Shown here: positions 8,834 to 19,146 of the stretch, in pieces
Numbering within the stretch: the first letter of the stretch is position 1
Layout of the letters: the number at the start of each line of letters is the position of its first letter
Assembly: GCF_020400585.1 (NCBI RefSeq)
Contig: NZ_JAINVF010000001.1
Coordinates: forward strand, 699,906-763,905
Length of the DNA: 64,000 nt
Source: Streptomyces sp. NK08204
Lineage (GTDB): Bacteria > Actinomycetota > Actinomycetes > Streptomycetales > Streptomycetaceae
Reading direction: 5' to 3'
Notes under the pieces: generated by a model
Seen by the model: only the letters and a program-made list of their open reading frames with translations
Databases searched by the model: none
Told to the model about the DNA's origin: nothing
Program-made: the position numbers and the translations under genes

Positions 8834-9607
8834 CTAGCGCAGCAGCAGCTGAACGCCGCCCACGATCGTCGCCGCGATCACGAGTTGCTCGAACAACCGC
8901 TGGTTGATCCTGTTCACAGCCCATTTGCCGAAGAGCGCGCCGGGTACGACGAACACGACGAGCGCGGCGTCAAGGAACAGGGAGCGGCCGTCGATCAGGC
9001 CGAGGCCGGCACTGAAGGGCACCTTCGACACGTTCACGATGAGGAAGAAGAAGGCCGATGTGCCGAGGAAGCCGAGCTTGCGGAAGCCTGCGGAGAGGAG
9101 GTACATCGACATCACCGGGCCGCCCGCGTTGGCGACCATCGTCGTGAACCCGCCGAGCACGCCGTACGAACGGGCCCTGACCCGGCCGGCCCGTGTCGTC
9201 ACCGCCTCCGGCCCGTCCCCCGCTTCCGTCCGGCGTCGCCGCCACAGCGTGACCCCGGCCATCAGCAGCAGGATCGCGCCGATCGAGGTCCGTACGACCC
9301 CGTCGTCGGCCCACAGCAGGAACAGCGTGCCGGCCACCACCCCGGCCGCCACCGCCGGGAACAGCCGCCACAGTGTGGGCCAGTGGGCGTGCCGCCGGTA
9401 GGTGAGCACGGCGAGCACGTCGCCGGCGATCAGGACCGGCAGCAGCACACCGGTGGAGGCGCGGGCGGGCAGCACGGCCGCGAAGATGGCGAGGCTGACC
9501 GTGTTGGCGCCGCTCACCGCGGACTTGGAGAAGCCCACGAGCAGGGCCGCGAAGGCGAGGGCGGCGAACTCCCAGCCGGTGATGTGCCAGAGCGTCATCG
9601 TGTTCAT
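8834..9607 (-). CDS. TauE/SafE-family permease
   Basis: 257 residues with ATG at 9607. About eight hydrophobic segments are visible, and the repeat signature of the family occurs twice: LLVGFSKSAVSGANTVSL near the N-terminus and GGFTTMVANAGGPVMSMYLL in the second half. TauE/SafE proteins are proposed to move sulfite, sulfonates or other anions across the membrane. No sulfur genes lie nearby to support a substrate. The 200 bases between this stop and the HAD gene hold no gene. Confidence 0.88.
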   Translation of the reverse strand: MNTMTLWHITGWEFAALAFAALLVGFSKSAVSGANTVSLAIFAAVLPARASTGVLLPVLIAGDVLAVLTYRRHAHWPTLWRLFPAVAAGVVAGTLFLLWADDGVVRTSIGAILLLMAGVTLWRRRRTEAGDGPEAVTTRAGRVRARSYGVLGGFTTMVANAGGPVMSMYLLSAGFRKLGFLGTSAFFFLIVNVSKVPFSAGLGLIDGRSLFLDAALVVFVVPGALFGKWAVNRINQRLFEQLVIAATIVGGVQLLLR

Positions 9608-9770
9608 GCGGACACCGATGCTATGCGCACGCGTCCGGGGCGCGTGATCGCCTCCCGCCCGGTGGCCCCGGATCCGGGAGACGGCCCGCCGACGGTGCCC
9701 CGGCGCCGGCGTGTCCGTGAACCCACGCGCCGGGGGCACCTGTGGGGCAGGTGGGAGTTCGACGACAGGT

Positions 9771-10958
<1,188 letters not shown>

Positions 10959-10989
10959 GGATTGGACTCCTGACCTACGACGCTGTGGA

Positions 10990-11013
10990 TCAGCAATTAA
11001 TTAGCACTGCTAG
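10990..11013. promoter_or_regulatory. Palindromic operator-like region between thiolase and lipase
   Basis: The A/T-rich stretch in this divergent gap contains TAGCACTGCTA (11002-11012), an 11-base palindrome with one central base, next to the palindrome AATTAATT. In a very GC-rich genome such AT-rich symmetry stands out. It could bind a TetR-family regulator of acyl-CoA metabolism; no regulator gene is adjacent, so this is tentative. Confidence 0.4.
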
Positions 11014-11098
11014 TTTTCGACTATAGACCTCTCACCGGCTCCCTGGGAAGATCCTCACGGACCTTCACCCAGGCAGGCCGAGGCACGCTGGAGGAAAC

Positions 11099-11908
11099 AT
11101 GGCCGAGATCCGCGAGCACACCCTCGCCGGCACCCGGGGCGCCCTCGCCGTCCGCGAGTGGCCGCACGCCGACCCCCACTACCTCGCCCTGCTGGTGCAC
11201 GGCTACGGCGAACACGCCGGCCGGTACGACGGGCCGGCCGGCGTCCTCAACGGGCACGGGGCCGCCGTGTACGGACCGGACCACGTCGGGCACGGGAAGT
11301 CGGCCGGCGAACGCGTGGTGATCGAGGACTTCGAGGACGTCGTCTCGGATGTGCACCGCGTCGCCGAGCTGGCCCGCGCGGCGCACCCCGGTCTGCCGCT
11401 GGTCATGGTCGGCCACTCGATGGGCGGCCTGATCGCGGCGCGTTACGCCCAGCGTCACGGCGACGAGCTGAGCGCGCTGGTGCTCTCCGGCCCCGTGATC
11501 GGCGCCTGGGAGCTGCCGGGCCGGCTGCTGGCCCTGCCGGAGATCCCGGACGTCCCCGTCAGCCCGGCCGCGCTCTCCCGCGACCCGGCGGTGTGCGCCG
11601 CGTACGCCGCCGATCCCCTGACATGGCACGGGCCGATGAAGCGGCCGACGCTGGAGGCGTTCGTCCGCACCCTGGAGGCCGTCGCCGAGGGCGGTGACGT
11701 GGGCACGCTGCCCGTGCTGTGGCTGCACGGGGACGACGACCGGCTGGTACCGCTGTCCGGAAGCCGGATCGGCGTGGAGCGGCTCAGCGGCGGCCGGCTC
11801 ACCGAGCGGATCTTCACCGGAGCCCGGCACGAGGTGTTCCACGAGACGGACCGGGCGGCCGTCTTCGCGGAGCTGATCCGCTTCCTGGACACGGCCCTGC
11901 CGCGCTGA
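11099..11908 (+). CDS. Alpha/beta hydrolase, monoacylglycerol lipase-like
   Basis: 269 residues, ATG preceded by GAGGAAAC. The oxyanion motif LLVHGYGEHAGRYD, the nucleophile elbow VGHSMGGL (Ser), the acid in LHGDDDRLVP and the His in ARHEVFHE complete a catalytic triad typical of monoglyceride lipases (Hydrolase_4 group). There is no signal peptide, so it acts in the cytoplasm, probably on monoacylglycerols or similar esters. Divergence from a thiolase gene supports a role in fatty acid turnover. Confidence 0.9.
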   Translation: MAEIREHTLAGTRGALAVREWPHADPHYLALLVHGYGEHAGRYDGPAGVLNGHGAAVYGPDHVGHGKSAGERVVIEDFEDVVSDVHRVAELARAAHPGLPLVMVGHSMGGLIAARYAQRHGDELSALVLSGPVIGAWELPGRLLALPEIPDVPVSPAALSRDPAVCAAYAADPLTWHGPMKRPTLEAFVRTLEAVAEGGDVGTLPVLWLHGDDDRLVPLSGSRIGVERLSGGRLTERIFTGARHEVFHETDRAAVFAELIRFLDTALPR

Positions 11909-11997
11909 CCGGGCGCACCAGCGGCCGATCATGTCACACTGCTGCCCGTGCGCGCCCCGAGTCGAGGGCCGGGGCCGGCCCAGCGGAGGAGCAGGAC

Positions 11998-12798
11998 GTG
12001 ACCGGAAACGAGCCGACCGCGCAGCACATCGACACCACCCGGCCGCATCCGGCCAGGGTCTACGACTGGTTCCTCGGCGGCAGGAACAACTACCCCGTCG
12101 ACGAGCAGCTCGGCCGCCGGATCACGGCGATCGACCAGGACGTCGCACGGCAGGCGCGCGCCAACCGCGCCTTCATGCGCCGGGCCACGCGCGTGATGGC
12201 CGCGGAGCGGGGCATCCGCCAGTTCCTGGACGTCGGCACCGGCATTCCGACCGAGCCCAACCTCCATCAGGTCGCCCAGTCCGTCGCCCCGGACGCCCGC
12301 GTGGTCTACGTCGACAACGACCCCATCGTGCCGGCCCACGCGGACGCGCTGCTGCGCGGCACCCCCGAGGGTGTGACGCGGTACGTGCAGGCCGACGCCC
12401 GCGACCCGCACGCCGTCCTCGAAAAGGCCGCGGACGTCCTGGACTTCGACCGCCCCGTCGCCCTCTCCCTCATCGCCCTGCTGCACCTGGTCGCCGACGA
12501 GGACGGCGCCCACGACATGGTCACCACGCTGGTCGAGGCGCTGGCCCCGGGCAGCTGTCTGGTGCTGTCGATGATGACGGCAGACCTGGAACCGGAGAAG
12601 GTGGCGAAGGGCATAGCGGCGTACCAAGCGGACGGTGTGACCCTGGTGGCCCGCTCCCGCTCCGAAGTGGCCGGGTTCTTCCGGGGGCTCGAGCTGCTCG
12701 ACCCGGGCATCGTGTCGGTGGTGGACTGGCGCCGCGAGGACGACGCCGACGGGGACGGGCCGGTCTCGCTGTACGGCGCGGTGGGGCTCGCGTCCTGA
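11998..12798 (+). CDS. DUF574-family SAM-dependent methyltransferase
   Basis: 266 residues, GTG at 11998 behind GGAGGA. The signature RVYDWFLGGRNNYPVDEQ near the N-terminus and FLDVGTGIPTEPNLHQVAQ (motif I) identify the DUF574 (PF04672) group, which is strongly expanded in Streptomyces and other actinomycetes. VYVDNDPIVPAHADALL carries the acidic residue that binds the SAM ribose. Members are often found beside regulators, but the substrate is unknown. Here it follows the lipase by 89 bases and precedes the glutamine synthetase-like gene by 120 bases, with no clear functional link to either. Confidence 0.9.
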   Translation: MTGNEPTAQHIDTTRPHPARVYDWFLGGRNNYPVDEQLGRRITAIDQDVARQARANRAFMRRATRVMAAERGIRQFLDVGTGIPTEPNLHQVAQSVAPDARVVYVDNDPIVPAHADALLRGTPEGVTRYVQADARDPHAVLEKAADVLDFDRPVALSLIALLHLVADEDGAHDMVTTLVEALAPGSCLVLSMMTADLEPEKVAKGIAAYQADGVTLVARSRSEVAGFFRGLELLDPGIVSVVDWRREDDADGDGPVSLYGAVGLAS

Positions 12799-12918
12799 AC
12801 GGCTCGCCCGGCGGCGGTGCCGCAGTTCGGTGCGGTGGCCGTGAAAACCTGGCCCCGACCACCCTGTGCCCGTCGAGGAGGACCCTCGACCATCCCGTGG
12901 GTTTGCCGTGGAGGACGT

Positions 12919-14322
12919 ATGACCACCCTTGCCGACCCCGTGCCCGGAGGGCGCCCCGGCGACCTCGACCGGGTCGCCTCGCTCACCGCCGAACTCGCCG
13001 CGCGCGGCGTACGCGGGATCGTGCTCGCGTACGTGGACACGGCAGGCGTCACCCGGGTCAAGACGGTCCCGACGGCGCGTCTGGAGGCGGCCGTGTCCTG
13101 GGGTGTCGGGATGTCGCCGGTGTTCGACACGTTCCTCGCGGACGACTCGGTCGTCACCACCGACGTCCTCGGCTCCCCGGACGGCGATCTGCGGCTCTAT
13201 CCCGACCTCGACCGGCTGACGGTGCTGGCCGCCCAGCCCGGCTGGGCCTGGGCGCCCGTCGACCGGATCACCCAGGAGGGTGCCCGGCACCCCGGCTGTG
13301 CCCGGACCTTCCTGCGCCGGACGGTCACGGAGGCCGCCGAACGGTACGGCCTCGACTTCCGGGCGGCCATCGAGGTCGAATGGGCGCTCGGGCTCGGCTC
13401 GGCGCCCGCCGGGGAGTTCGCCCCGGCCGTCTCGGGACCCGCGTACGGCGCGATCCGGCAGATCGAGCTGAGCGACTTCACCGCCGACCTGCTGACCGCG
13501 TGCACGGAACAGGACGTGGACGTCCACCAGATCCATCCCGAGTACGCGGCCGGGCAGTTCGAGATCTCCGTGGCCGCCCTCGACCCGGTGGCGGCGGCCG
13601 ACCTGAGCGTGCTGATCCGCCAGACGATCCGGGCGGTCGCCCGGCGGCACGGTCTGAGGGTGTCCTTCGCGCCCGCCGTGTCCGCCGACGGTGTCGGCAA
13701 CGGCGGCCATCTGCACCTGTCCTGCCGGCGCGCCGGGGTCAACCTGCACGCCGGCGGTCCGGGCCGGTACGGCATGACGGCCGAGGCCGAGTCGTTCGCG
13801 GCCGGGGTGCTCGCCCGTCTGCCCGCCCTGACCGCGGTCACCGCGCCGAGCCCGGCCAGCTATCTGCGGCTCAGGCCCTCCCAGTGGGCGGGGGTGTTCA
13901 CCGCCTGGGGCCGGGAGACCCGCGAGGCCGCGCTGCGGGTGGTGACCGGCTCGGCGGGCCGCCAGGACCAGGAGGCCAACATGGAGATCAAGCCGGTCGA
14001 CCTGGCCGCCAACCCGTACCTGGCGCTCGGCTGCGTCATCGCCGCCGGGCTCGACGGGCTGACGGCGGCGCTGCCGCTGCCGCGGGAGATCACCGGGGAC
14101 CCGGCCCGGTACGGCCCCGAGGAGGCGGCGGCCCTGGGGGTACGGCGGCTGCCGGTGACCTTGTCGCAGGCCGTCGAGGAGTTCCGTGCCGATCAGGTGC
14201 TGCGGGCAGCGCTCGGCCCGGTCCTGGCGGACGCGGTGACCGCCGTACGGCTGGGGGAGGCCGCCGCCGTGGAGGGTCTCGACGACGCGCGGGTGGCGGC
14301 GGCCTACCGCTGGCGGTACTGA
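12919..14322 (+). CDS. Glutamine synthetase-like ligase (gamma-glutamyl-amine type)
   Basis: 467 residues, ATG at 12919 behind GAGGACGT. The fold is recognisable from the N-terminal grasp region, IEVEWALGLG, the ATP/glutamate site HPEYAAGQFEIS, NGGHLHLS and the C-terminal NMEIKPVDLAANPYLALG. Several residues differ from true GlnA (for instance NGGHLHLS in place of NGSGMHVH), so a gamma-glutamyl ligase for an amine is more likely than ammonium assimilation. The next gene, one base after its stop, is an amidohydrolase; the same two domains form the FluG/nodulin-type fusion in fungi and plants. Confidence 0.85.
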   Translation: MTTLADPVPGGRPGDLDRVASLTAELAARGVRGIVLAYVDTAGVTRVKTVPTARLEAAVSWGVGMSPVFDTFLADDSVVTTDVLGSPDGDLRLYPDLDRLTVLAAQPGWAWAPVDRITQEGARHPGCARTFLRRTVTEAAERYGLDFRAAIEVEWALGLGSAPAGEFAPAVSGPAYGAIRQIELSDFTADLLTACTEQDVDVHQIHPEYAAGQFEISVAALDPVAAADLSVLIRQTIRAVARRHGLRVSFAPAVSADGVGNGGHLHLSCRRAGVNLHAGGPGRYGMTAEAESFAAGVLARLPALTAVTAPSPASYLRLRPSQWAGVFTAWGRETREAALRVVTGSAGRQDQEANMEIKPVDLAANPYLALGCVIAAGLDGLTAALPLPREITGDPARYGPEEAAALGVRRLPVTLSQAVEEFRADQVLRAALGPVLADAVTAVRLGEAAAVEGLDDARVAAAYRWRY

Positions 14323-14323
14323 C

Positions 14324-15472
14324 ATGCCGGCACCGGGACCGGTCCACGAGGCGCTCGCCGCGCTGCCGCTGGTGGACCATCACTGCCACGGCGCCGTCAC
14401 CGCCGACCTCACCCCCGAGCGGTTCGAGTCGCTGATCACCGAAGGCGCGGCCTGGCCCGGCGTCTCGCCCTTCGACAGCCCGGTCGGCACGGCCGTACGC
14501 CGCCACTGCGCACCTCTGCTGGACCTCCCGCGCCACGCGCCGCCCGCCGACTACCTGGCCCGGCGCGCCGCGCTCGGCTGGCGGGAGGTCAACCGGCGCT
14601 TCCTGCGGGCATCCGGCACGCAGGTGTTCTGCGTGGACACCGGCTACGCCCCGCACCCGTTCACCTCCCCCGCCGAACTGGCGCGGGCCGCCGGAGCCGC
14701 CGCCTACGAGGTCGTACGGCTGGAGCAGGTCGCGGAGGCGGTGGCGGCGCGAGGCGTGGAGGCGGGCGAGTACGCGGCGGTGTTCCGGGCCGCGGCCGAG
14801 GAGGCCGTCCGCCGGCCGGGCGTGGTGGCCGTGAAGTCGGTCGCCGCCTACCGCACCGGCTTCGCCCTGGACCCGGCCCGCCCCACCGACGCCGAGGTGA
14901 CCGGGGCGGCCGGGCGGTGGCTCGCGCGCAAGAGCCGGATGGCCGACCCCGTGCTGGTACGGCACCTGCTGTGGACCGCCGTCGACCTCGGCCTGCCGCT
15001 GCAACTGCACACCGGGTTCGGCGACGCCGACGTACGGCTGCACCGCGCCGATCCCGCGCTGCTGACCGACTGGCTGCACCGGACCGCGGGCACGATCCCG
15101 GTGCTGCTGCTGCACTGCTGGCCGTACCAGCGTCAAGCCGCCTACCTGGCGACCGTCTTCGAGCAGGTGTACCTGGACGTCGGGCTGGCCCTGCACTACA
15201 CCGGACCGGCCCGCGCGCGGGCGGTGCTGGAGGAGGCGATGGAGATCACCCCGTACCGCAAGCTGCTGTACAGCTCTGACGCCTGCGGTGTGGCCGAGTT
15301 CCACCACCTTGGCGCGCTGTCCTTCCGGCAGGGACTGGCCGGGCTGCTCCAAGCCCGCGTGGAAGCCGACGAGTTGAGCCTGTCCGACGCCCTGCGGATC
15401 GCGGCCTGGGCGGGCCGCGACAACGCCCGCCGACTGTACGGACCGCCCGTATCCGAACCGGCCCGTCACTGA
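14324..15472 (+). CDS. Amidohydrolase_2-family metal-dependent hydrolase, FluG N-domain-like
   Basis: 382 residues; ATG follows the upstream TGA after a single base, so the two genes are co-translated. Metal-binding motifs are VDHHCHG (HxH), a Lys in VVAVKSVAAY, HTGFGD and LLHCWPYQ, and SSDACG with the last Asp, all expected of a TIM-barrel amidohydrolase. Partnered with the glutamine synthetase-like ligase it probably hydrolyses a gamma-glutamylated or related intermediate. Complete and of normal length. Confidence 0.85.
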   Translation: MPAPGPVHEALAALPLVDHHCHGAVTADLTPERFESLITEGAAWPGVSPFDSPVGTAVRRHCAPLLDLPRHAPPADYLARRAALGWREVNRRFLRASGTQVFCVDTGYAPHPFTSPAELARAAGAAAYEVVRLEQVAEAVAARGVEAGEYAAVFRAAAEEAVRRPGVVAVKSVAAYRTGFALDPARPTDAEVTGAAGRWLARKSRMADPVLVRHLLWTAVDLGLPLQLHTGFGDADVRLHRADPALLTDWLHRTAGTIPVLLLHCWPYQRQAAYLATVFEQVYLDVGLALHYTGPARARAVLEEAMEITPYRKLLYSSDACGVAEFHHLGALSFRQGLAGLLQARVEADELSLSDALRIAAWAGRDNARRLYGPPVSEPARH

Positions 15473-15505
15473 GCGGGCGCCCCACCTGGAAAGTATGATC
15501 AAGCA

Positions 15506-16042
15506 ATGTCTGACATGACCGAAACCACTCCCGGCTGGCTGACCTCCGACGAGCTGGAAATGGCCAGGGCCCGGATGCCGATCCTGTACGTCGAGGCCGT
15601 GCCCGTGCGCGTGGACGACAGCGGTGAAGTCACCAGCGTCGGGCTGCTCTTGCGCATCGGCCCGGACGGAACGGTCAGCCGGACCCTGGTCTCCGGCCGC
15701 GTCCTGCACCACGAGCGGGTCCGCGACGCGCTGCTGCGCCACCTGGAGAAGGACCTCGGCCCGGTCGCCCTGCCACGCGTCCCGGCCTCCCTGCAGCCCT
15801 TCACCGTCGCGGAGTACTTCCCGACCGCGGGCATCACGCCGTATCACGACCCGCGCCAGCACGCGGTGTCCCTCGCCTACGTCGTCCCGGTGACCGGCGA
15901 CTGCCGGCCCCGGCAGGACGCGCTGGACCTGGTGTGGTTCACCCCGCAGGAGGCCGCCTCACCGGCGGTGCAGAGCGAGATGCCGGGCGGGCACGGGGCG
16001 CTGCTGAAGCAGGCCCTCGCGCATGTCGGCGTGGTCGCCTGA
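15506..16042 (+). CDS. NUDIX-like protein of the DUF4916 type
   Basis: 178 residues, ATG at 15506. The sequence WLTSDELEMARARMPILYVEAVPVRV opens the domain, with VGLLLRIGPDG strands and FTVAEYFPTAG at the centre. A full canonical NUDIX box (GX5EX7REUXEEXGU) is not visible, which matches DUF4916 members that are grouped with NUDIX proteins but lack the standard catalytic pattern. The role is unknown. It is free-standing on the + strand, 33 bases after the amidohydrolase, and could be in the same transcript. Confidence 0.75.
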   Translation: MSDMTETTPGWLTSDELEMARARMPILYVEAVPVRVDDSGEVTSVGLLLRIGPDGTVSRTLVSGRVLHHERVRDALLRHLEKDLGPVALPRVPASLQPFTVAEYFPTAGITPYHDPRQHAVSLAYVVPVTGDCRPRQDALDLVWFTPQEAASPAVQSEMPGGHGALLKQALAHVGVVA

Positions 16043-16218
16043 CACCGCGCAACTGATCTTCGTACCAGCTTTGCCGCGGCTGTGACCAGGCGATTTTGGT
16101 AAGCGTTCGGGTTGCGTACGGGCTCGCACCGGGCTTTGGCAACACCTGCACCACAAGCGCCAAAACAATGGCAAAGGGGACTGGGGGAAAGGCATGTGGC
16201 CGTGCGAGGGTTCGACGC

Positions 16219-17073
16219 ATGAGCGCAGAGCACGTCCTCGACCACCGGCCCGGTGGCCATGTCCCCGGCCACGCCCGCGATCGCGTCCGCGCGGGCGCGA
16301 ACAAGGTGCCGGAGGTGACCGTCTACTTCTGGATCATCAAGGTGCTGACCACGGGCATGGGTGAGACGGCGTCCGACTTCCTGGCCCATCTGTTCGGCGC
16401 GATTCCGGCGGTCGGTCTCGGCGGTCTCGCGTTCGTGGCCTCGCTCGTGCTCCAGTTCGCCGTCCGCCGGTACGTGGCCTGGGTGTACTGGACGACGATC
16501 GTGATGGTCAGCGTGTTCGGCACGATGGCCGCCGACGTCCTCCACGTGGGCATCGGTGTCCCCTACGCCCTGTCCACGCCGCTGTTCCTGACCGCTCTGG
16601 CGGCCACCTTCGCCCTCTGGTACGCGAGCGAGCGGACCCTGTCGATCCACGGCATCCGCACCCGGCGGCGCGAGTTCTTCTACTGGGCGGCCGTACTGGC
16701 CACGTTCGCCCTCGGCACCGCGGCGGGCGACCTCACCGCGACCACCGGCCTCGGCTACCTGGGCTCGGTCGTCCTGTTCGCGGTGGCGATCTGCGTGCCG
16801 GCCCTCGCGCACCGGGCGGGTGTCCTCGGCGCCGTGACCGCGTTCTGGACGGCGTACGTCCTCACCCGCCCGCTCGGCGCCTCGATCGCCGACTGGATGG
16901 CCGTACCCGCCTCCCGCGGCGGACTGGCCTGGGGCCTCGGCCCGGTCACCGTGTCCTGGACGGTGGCGATCCTGGGCTTCGTCGCCTATCTGGCGGTGTC
17001 ACGGCGGGACGTCGAGCCGGCCGTCCGACCGCACGACGGGCAACACTCGGGCGGACGTGCCGCCCGGCCTTGA
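16219..17073 (+). CDS. COG4705-type multi-pass membrane protein
   Basis: 284 residues, ATG at 16219 with GCGAGGG nine bases upstream. After a polar N-terminus there are seven or eight hydrophobic segments; the repeated pattern KVLTTGMGETASDFL and LGTAAGDLTATTGLGYLG, each with conserved Gly/Thr/Asp, is typical of this family of uncharacterised membrane-anchored proteins. They may bind metal or protons through these polar residues; no function is established. The 176 bases upstream hold no other gene. Confidence 0.82.
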   Translation: MSAEHVLDHRPGGHVPGHARDRVRAGANKVPEVTVYFWIIKVLTTGMGETASDFLAHLFGAIPAVGLGGLAFVASLVLQFAVRRYVAWVYWTTIVMVSVFGTMAADVLHVGIGVPYALSTPLFLTALAATFALWYASERTLSIHGIRTRRREFFYWAAVLATFALGTAAGDLTATTGLGYLGSVVLFAVAICVPALAHRAGVLGAVTAFWTAYVLTRPLGASIADWMAVPASRGGLAWGLGPVTVSWTVAILGFVAYLAVSRRDVEPAVRPHDGQHSGGRAARP

Positions 17074-17090
17074 GGAACCGGCCGGGCGGC
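17059..17090. terminator. Bidirectional hairpin between convergent genes
   Basis: An 11-base-pair stem (17059-17069 with 17080-17090) overlaps the stop of the membrane protein and lies just beyond the stop of the minus-strand methyltransferase. Its place between convergent genes suits a shared terminator, although no T-run follows, as is common in Streptomyces. Confidence 0.6.
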
Positions 17091-17109
17091 AGGTCGCTGT
17101 CGCAAGCGG

Positions 17110-17958
17110 TCACACGGCCGCGGGCCGGCGGGCCGTCACGATCAGGTAGCCCACCTCGGGCATTTCCAGGTTCTGCCCCTCGGCCGGCTTCAGCTTGGCG
17201 AGGACCTCCGGGTCGACCTTGGCGGCGAACTGCTCCATGTTCTTGGCGAGCGCCTCGCCGAGCCGCTTGACGGACTGCCGGGTGGTGTTCTCGCTGACGT
17301 CGATGATCTCGGCACAGCGCAGGCCCGCCTCGCGCAGCATGGAGGGGTACGCCTCGAAGGACGCCGGCGACTGCGTGAGGTACTGCTTGAGGATGCCCTC
17401 GATCACCGGGCGCCGCTCCGGCGAGATGGTCTCCCGCTCGTAGTTGTCGGTGAGCGCGAGCCGGCCGCCCGGCCGCAGCACGCGGGCCGCCTCGCTGAGC
17501 GCCGCCGTCCGGTCGGGCATCTGCATGACGGACTCCAGCATCCACACGGCGCTGAACGAGGCGTCGTCGAACGGCAGGTTCATCGCGTCGCCGTGCTGGA
17601 AGCTGACCTTGCCGCTCAGACCGGCCGCCTCGGCCAGCTCGTTGGCCTTCTCGACCTGCTTGCGGCTGACGCTGACGCCGACCACCTCGGCACCCGTCGC
17701 CTGGGCGAGCCGGAGCGCCGGTCCGCCGACACCACAGCCGATGTCCAGCACACGGTCACCGGGGCCGACCTGCAGCCGCTCGATCATCATGTCCGTGAGC
17801 CGGTTGGCAGCGTCCTCCAGCCCAGTGGCGTCGTCCTGGCTGTTCCAGAAGCCGACGTGGATGTTCGGGCCGTACAGCGCGGCGTCGAACGCCCCCACCA
17901 ACTGGTCGTAGAACTGGCCGACCTGCTCGCCGACGGGGGTGATGTTCGAAGACGTCAC
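17110..17958 (-). CDS. SAM-dependent methyltransferase of natural-product type
   Basis: 282 residues from GTG at 17958, just after AGGAGA; a longer start at ATG 18000 is possible. Motif I is VLDIGCGVGGPALRLAQATG, followed by VVGVSVSRKQVEKA and the post-motif ARVLRPGGRLALTD. The sequence resembles O- and C-methyltransferases of antibiotic clusters (rifamycin, mitomycin, erythromycin EryG-like). It is intact, but the genes upstream of it on the same strand are broken remnants of an acyltransferase and thioesterases, so it may be the survivor of a decayed polyketide or peptide cluster. Substrate unknown. Confidence 0.8.
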   Translation of the reverse strand: MTSSNITPVGEQVGQFYDQLVGAFDAALYGPNIHVGFWNSQDDATGLEDAANRLTDMMIERLQVGPGDRVLDIGCGVGGPALRLAQATGAEVVGVSVSRKQVEKANELAEAAGLSGKVSFQHGDAMNLPFDDASFSAVWMLESVMQMPDRTAALSEAARVLRPGGRLALTDNYERETISPERRPVIEGILKQYLTQSPASFEAYPSMLREAGLRCAEIIDVSENTTRQSVKRLGEALAKNMEQFAAKVDPEVLAKLKPAEGQNLEMPEVGYLIVTARRPAAV

Positions 17959-18115
17959 TTCTTCTCCTCTTTCTGAAACTGCAAATCTGCAATCGGTCAT
18001 CGACGGACCCTGAAGGGACACTGCGGCCCAAGGACTACAGACGTCCTTCCGGCTTCCGTCTTTTCTCTCGCGACGAGCGATGCGGCACACGGCACACGGC
18101 CACGGGCTCACCTCA

Positions 18116-18480
18116 CACGTTCTCCGCAAGCCGGTCGAGGACGGCTCCGGCGGTGACGACGGCGTGGTCCTCCGTCATCGTGGAGTGGTCGCCGGTCACG
18201 GCGAGCCGGGTGAGCCGGTCGCCCCACGCCGACTCCTCATCCGTGAAGAGAGGCATGGAGCCGCCCCTCGCGGTGGACCGGACCTCGTCCACCCCGTCGA
18301 ACGTCTTCTCACGCTGGAACATCTGTCCGGACATCACGACTGTGGACACGACCGTGCCGCGCTCCTCCAGCCACCCGGCACCGCGCGGCGATCCAGCCAT
18401 CCGACGACCGGCCGACGAGCACGACCGGGTCGTCCCCCGGGCACCGGAGCGTGACCTCGGTCTGCATCTCCGCAGTCTTC
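18116..18480 (-). pseudogene. Thioesterase (PKS/NRPS type) remnant
   Basis: The minus strand holds the C-terminal half of a type I thioesterase. VTGDHSTMTEDHAVVTAGAVLDRLAENV is the family's catalytic-His end. Upstream, in another frame, DPVVLVGRSSDGWIAA carries the nucleophile-elbow region (G-x-S-x-G altered to GRSSD), and WLEERGTVVSTVVM follows in the first frame, so a frameshift splits the domain near 18380. The second Gly of the elbow is replaced by Asp. The N-terminal half is missing. Not functional. Confidence 0.65.
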
Positions 18481-18489
18481 GGCGATTAC

Positions 18490-18688
18490 GTCGGCGATTT
18501 CCGAGAACGGCCGCCGCTTGGCGAATGGCACCGACTCCCTGGCCGTACTCCTGTCCCGGTTCTCTTTGTTCATCGAAGATTCACTGAACGCCGATACCGG
18601 TCCAGTCAGCCATGTGCGCACAGGTGCGCTGCACACTCGGAAACAGCTCGTACAGCTCGCCGCCGCCGAGGACATAGTCAAGTACCAC
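18490..18688 (-). pseudogene. Acyl carrier protein acyltransferase N-terminus, broken
   Basis: GTG at 18688 opens a 35-codon frame containing GELYELFPSVQRTC and ADWTGIGV, which read like the start of free-standing malonyl/acyl-ACP transferases of polyketide clusters. A TGA at 18581-18583 ends it, but the same frame continues after the stop with GVGAIRQAAAVLG, the expected next helix. The sequence then passes into thioesterase remains, so a stop and a deletion have fused two dead genes. Assignment is from memory of the family and moderate. Confidence 0.45.
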
Positions 18689-19146
18689 TCAGAACCCCCG
18701 TTCTTCCCTCTCCCGGCCAGGAGAGGGCAACCACCGCATGGCGGTGATCGTTTGCTCCGGCTCCCGCATGGGGTGCCGTCCCCAGGTGCAGTTACATCTA
18801 CCTGCGAGTCCCTTGGCCGAATTTCATCCAACCCCCGTCGGTGATCTCGTGTCAAGCAAGGACTTGCAGGTAGGCAGCTGACGGTGCATCAACCATGCGC
18901 ACGCTACTGGCGGTTACAGCAGCAGGATCACCGGGCCTGGTCGTCCCGAAAGCAACTTGCCGCATCTCGCGCCCAGTTCAACCCCGGCCTTCGTCGAAAC
19001 GGACCCCTTGGGCGTTCAAGCATGAAATAAGGACGGTGTAAGAGCTGCTCGGCCACGATCGCGTCCGCCTGTGTCCCTTCCCGCAATCACGGCCGGGATA
19101 TGGCGCGTGGCCGCCATGGAAACCGACACGTTCTCAGAAATCATCG
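18689..19146. other. Degraded intergenic DNA
   Basis: About 460 bases without a credible gene. Base composition is somewhat less GC-rich than the surroundings and every frame is broken by stops. It lies between two thioesterase remnants and is probably decayed coding sequence that I cannot identify. Confidence 0.4.
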
